NCBI GenBank assembly: GCA_903854365.1
Contig: CAINWE010000070.1
Location: 1 to 16,208, forward strand
Origin: Oligoflexia bacterium
GTDB taxonomy: Bacteria > Bdellovibrionota > UBA1018
DNA length: 16,208 nt
Direction of reading: 5' to 3'
The notes below the pieces were generated by a model. The model was not told the DNA's origin. It saw only the letters and a list, made by a program, of their open reading frames with translations, and searched no databases. A program made the translations under genes and the position numbers. Shown here one piece after another: positions 14,646 through 16,208 of the stretch. Each line of letters begins with the position of its first letter. The stretch's first letter is position 1.

Positions 14646-14668
14646 ACCCGCTTAACACGATGTCACAA
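14641..14668 (-). promoter_or_regulatory. Promoter candidate for the cyclophilin gene
   Basis: On the minus strand TTGTGA (14663-14668) and TACTAT (14641-14646) are spaced by 16 bases, each matching four of six consensus bases. The -10 box overlaps the -10 box of the opposing tatC promoter candidate by five bases. The leader would be about 20 bases and includes the AAGGAG ribosome binding site. Confidence 0.35.
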
Positions 14669-15457
14669 GAAAATTCTGCCAGATCGATGAGTTTCTATCA
14701 GCATTTCGATGAGCTTCGAGTTCGTCTGATGAGATGCTTGGGAATATTTTTTGTAGGTTTTATCGCCTGCTACTTCATTTCTGAGCCAATTCTGGAATGG
14801 TTAAGAAAGCCGTTGTTCGATGTTCTTCCGATCGACCAGAGGAAGCTTTATTTCACGAGTCTCTTCGAAAACTTTCTGACTCACCTGAAGGTCGCTGGGT
14901 ACGCTTCAATTTTTATTTTGTCTCCTCTGTATTTCTATCAAGTATGGAGCTTTGTGGCCCCTGGGATGTATCCCAGGGAGCGGAAGCAGGTTCTGCCCTT
15001 TGTTTTGGCAGCGTCGGCCTTTTTTATTGGGGGGGCGTGCTTCGCTTATTACGTCCTTTTCCCTGTGGGATTTAAGTATTTTATTTCCTACGGAGCTCCG
15101 TCTGATTTCCCGCTTTTGACGATTGATGCTTACTACTCTACGTGCCTCAAGTTACTTTTGCTTTTCGGGGTCGCTTTTGAGTTACCGGTTTTAGTGGTTC
15201 TACTAGGGGTTCTGGGGATTGTGGACTCGAAATTTCTCCGCGAAAACCGGCGAAATGCAATTCTGATGATTACCGTATTGGCTGCTTTGTTTGCGCCACC
15301 CGATGCCGTTTCGATGTTAATTTTAGGTGTACCTCTGGTCTTCCTCTACGAGGCTGCAATTTGGGTGGTGCACACCTTAGGGCAGAGAAAAGCTGCGGGA
15401 TCTGCACTCGAGGAGTCGGGGCCTGGAGACCATCCCTGGAGAGGTCGTTCGACCTAG
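14660..15457 (+). CDS. tatC: Sec-independent protein translocase subunit TatC
   Basis: TatC is the inner-membrane receptor for twin-arginine signal peptides and carries folded proteins out with TatA (and TatB). The 265-residue protein has six hydrophobic segments as expected. Residues known to be key in E. coli TatC are present in context: HFDELR (Glu18, Arg20; E. coli Glu15, Arg17), SFVAPGMYPRERKQ (Phe98 and Glu107; E. coli Phe94 and Glu103), FGVAFELP (Glu174; E. coli Glu170) and FAPPDAVS (Asp215; E. coli Asp211). The start at 14660 gives an N-terminus of normal length; an alternative ATG at 14687 (MSFYQHF) would be 9 residues shorter. Neither has a ribosome binding site. tatA and tatB are not in the window. 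The tail after residue 240 is polar and cytoplasmic. Confidence 0.97.
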   Translation: MSQENSARSMSFYQHFDELRVRLMRCLGIFFVGFIACYFISEPILEWLRKPLFDVLPIDQRKLYFTSLFENFLTHLKVAGYASIFILSPLYFYQVWSFVAPGMYPRERKQVLPFVLAASAFFIGGACFAYYVLFPVGFKYFISYGAPSDFPLLTIDAYYSTCLKLLLLFGVAFELPVLVVLLGVLGIVDSKFLRENRRNAILMITVLAALFAPPDAVSMLILGVPLVFLYEAAIWVVHTLGQRKAAGSALEESGPGDHPWRGRST

Positions 15458-15459
15458 GA

Positions 15460-15488
15460 TTGCTTCGTGATTGCAAGTGTGCTAGAAG
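15460..15488 (+). promoter_or_regulatory. Weak promoter candidate for rpsF operon
   Basis: TTGCTT (15460-15465), a 17-base spacer and TAGAAG (15483-15488), with a TG one base before the -10 box as in extended -10 promoters. Matches are modest, and the leader would be about 80 bases. Confidence 0.3.
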
Positions 15489-15501
15489 CACCGGATCCCT
15501 T

Positions 15502-15553
15502 GCCTGTAGTTCGTGTATATTTCACTCGGACGCAGGCTTTTGGACAAAGTCCA
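15502..15553 (+). other. Folded rpsF leader with two stem candidates
   Basis: GCCTG (15502-15506) can pair with CAGGC (15533-15537), which is followed by TTTT. Next, TGGAC (15541-15545) and GTCCA (15549-15553) form a perfect 5-bp hairpin with an AAA loop, ending 8 bases before the AAGGAGG ribosome binding site (15562-15568). rpsF leaders in many bacteria bind S6:S18 to control their own operon; whether this one matches that motif I cannot tell. Confidence 0.35.
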
Positions 15554-15572
15554 TTATCCATAAGGAGGAACT

Positions 15573-16076
15573 ATGGCAAATCCAACGATTGAAAAATTGG
15601 CAGGCTACGAAACCACCTGGATCACTCGGTCCGAGCTCTCGGATGAGGGTCTTAAAACTCTTCAAGATCGTCTTTCTCAGGTCGTCGGCTCGTTCGGCGG
15701 CGAAGTGGTTTTGAATGAGGATTGGGGTAAGCGCAAATTGGCCTACCCAATCGAGAAGGAAACGCGTGGCCAGTATACTTACTTAGTTTACACTGGTAAA
15801 TCAGGTGTCGTGCACGAAGTAGAGCGAAATCTACGACTCCACGATCACGTCTTGCGATTTCTTACCGTGAATTTGGAAACCGAATTTGACGGTGCCGAGT
15901 TTACTAAGCGACGGGCTGATATTCACGCAGCTGCAAAGCGCCGTGAAGAAGAGCGCGAAGCTCGCCGTGAAGAGCGGAACGCAGAGCGTCGCGGCTACGA
16001 GGATCGCGGTGACTACCGACGTCATGACCTAGATGATTCTGAAGAGATGTCTATCAGCGCGACTGACGAAGAATAA
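15573..16076 (+). CDS. rpsF: 30S ribosomal protein S6 with long charged C-terminal tail
   Basis: S6 binds the 30S platform with S18. The S6 fold fills residues about 10-105, with GYETTWITR near the start and the signature WGKRKLAYPIEKETRGQYTY at 51-70. The total of 167 residues is well above the common 95-140. The extra tail (about 110-167) is a highly charged Arg/Glu region (AKRREEEREARREERNAERR, 121-140), probably a single helix, followed by an acidic end DDSEEMSISATDEE. Acidic S6 tails are known from E. coli, where RimK adds glutamates; here the tail is longer and mixed in charge. A perfect AAGGAGG lies 4 bases before the ATG. It leads into the next gene after 29 bp. Confidence 0.97.
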   Translation: MANPTIEKLAGYETTWITRSELSDEGLKTLQDRLSQVVGSFGGEVVLNEDWGKRKLAYPIEKETRGQYTYLVYTGKSGVVHEVERNLRLHDHVLRFLTVNLETEFDGAEFTKRRADIHAAAKRREEEREARREERNAERRGYEDRGDYRRHDLDDSEEMSISATDEE

Positions 16077-16105
16077 AGCGAGTTTTAAAATTTACGGAGG
16101 TTTCC

Positions 16106-16208
16106 ATGGCAACTACAAATCTTAGATCTGATATGCGTGAAAAGTCCGATCGTTCCAGTCGAGACGATCGTGGTATGGATAAGGACGGAGATGACCGAGG
16201 AAGAAAAG
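16106..16208 (+). CDS. rpsR: Probable 30S ribosomal protein S18, N-terminal part, cut by window end
   Basis: An ATG at 16106 has GGAGG 5 bases upstream and stays open to the end of the window. The 34 visible residues (start MATTNLRSDMREK) are very rich in Arg, Asp and Lys, ending DDRGRK, and show no domain. The identification rests on position, since rpsR follows rpsF in many genomes, and on S18 proteins often having a charged N-terminal extension before the RNA-binding core. A single-strand binding protein gene, also found between rpsF and rpsR in some bacteria, is unlikely with this composition. Confidence 0.55.
   Translation, partial: MATTNLRSDMREKSDRSSRDDRGMDKDGDDRGRK

Noticed and set aside
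1..16208. CRISPR array, insertion sequence, tRNA or rRNA genes
   Set aside because: No regularly spaced repeats, transposase-like protein, terminal inverted repeats, or recognisable tRNA or rRNA sequence was seen on either strand by eye.

Overview
The window looks like ordinary chromosome from a Gram-negative, respiring bacterium. The mix fits the Bdellovibrionota or former Deltaproteobacteria: a tail-fibre-like surface protein with GIGT repeats, a periplasmic TPR plus PBP1-fold protein behind dnaJ, a small single-RRM protein, a double-domain M16 peptidase and a 200-residue family I associate with that group. This placement is inference from protein style, since no rRNA lies in the window. 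There are 13 protein genes, two of them cut by the window edges. I see no tRNA, rRNA, CRISPR array, insertion sequence, integrase or phage module. No intrinsic terminator was convincing.

Layout. Bases 1-1363 (+) are the 3' part of the surface/tail-fibre-like gene. It converges on a long minus-strand series, read from high to low coordinates: RRM protein (8613), hemW, grpE, dnaK, dnaJ and a periplasmic LpoA/YraM-like protein ending at 1370. A good sigma-70-like promoter (8651-8679) precedes the RRM gene. A heat-shock (sigma-32-like) promoter candidate (7173-7200) sits just ahead of grpE. HrcA and a CIRCE operator, often found at hemW-grpE-dnaK-dnaJ loci, are both absent. From 8750 (+) runs the M16 peptidase. 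It converges on a minus-strand pair, a secreted unknown protein overlapping heme A synthase (ctaA) by ATGA. A 202-bp divergent region (13063-13264) with a strong promoter and a 28-bp inverted repeat leads to a conserved unknown gene (+). A membrane-anchored cyclophilin (-) and tatC (+) are divergent over 47 bp with promoter candidates whose -10 boxes overlap. The window closes with rpsF and the start of a gene that is probably rpsR.

How it fits together. The central block is protein quality control: the Hsp70 machine (DnaK, DnaJ, GrpE), the haem chaperone HemW, and a periplasmic protein probably linked to peptidoglycan synthesis. Around it are respiration (heme A synthase), folded-protein export (TatC), extracytoplasmic proline isomerisation, proteolysis and ribosomal proteins.

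I did not find a clearly new biological system. The most interesting points are the sigma-32-like control of grpE-dnaK-dnaJ with a cell-envelope gene as the last cistron, the overlapping tatC/cyclophilin promoters with a nearly leaderless tatC, the palindrome and folded leader before the 13265 gene, the unknown secreted partner of ctaA, and the matching charged extensions on S6 and the presumed S18.
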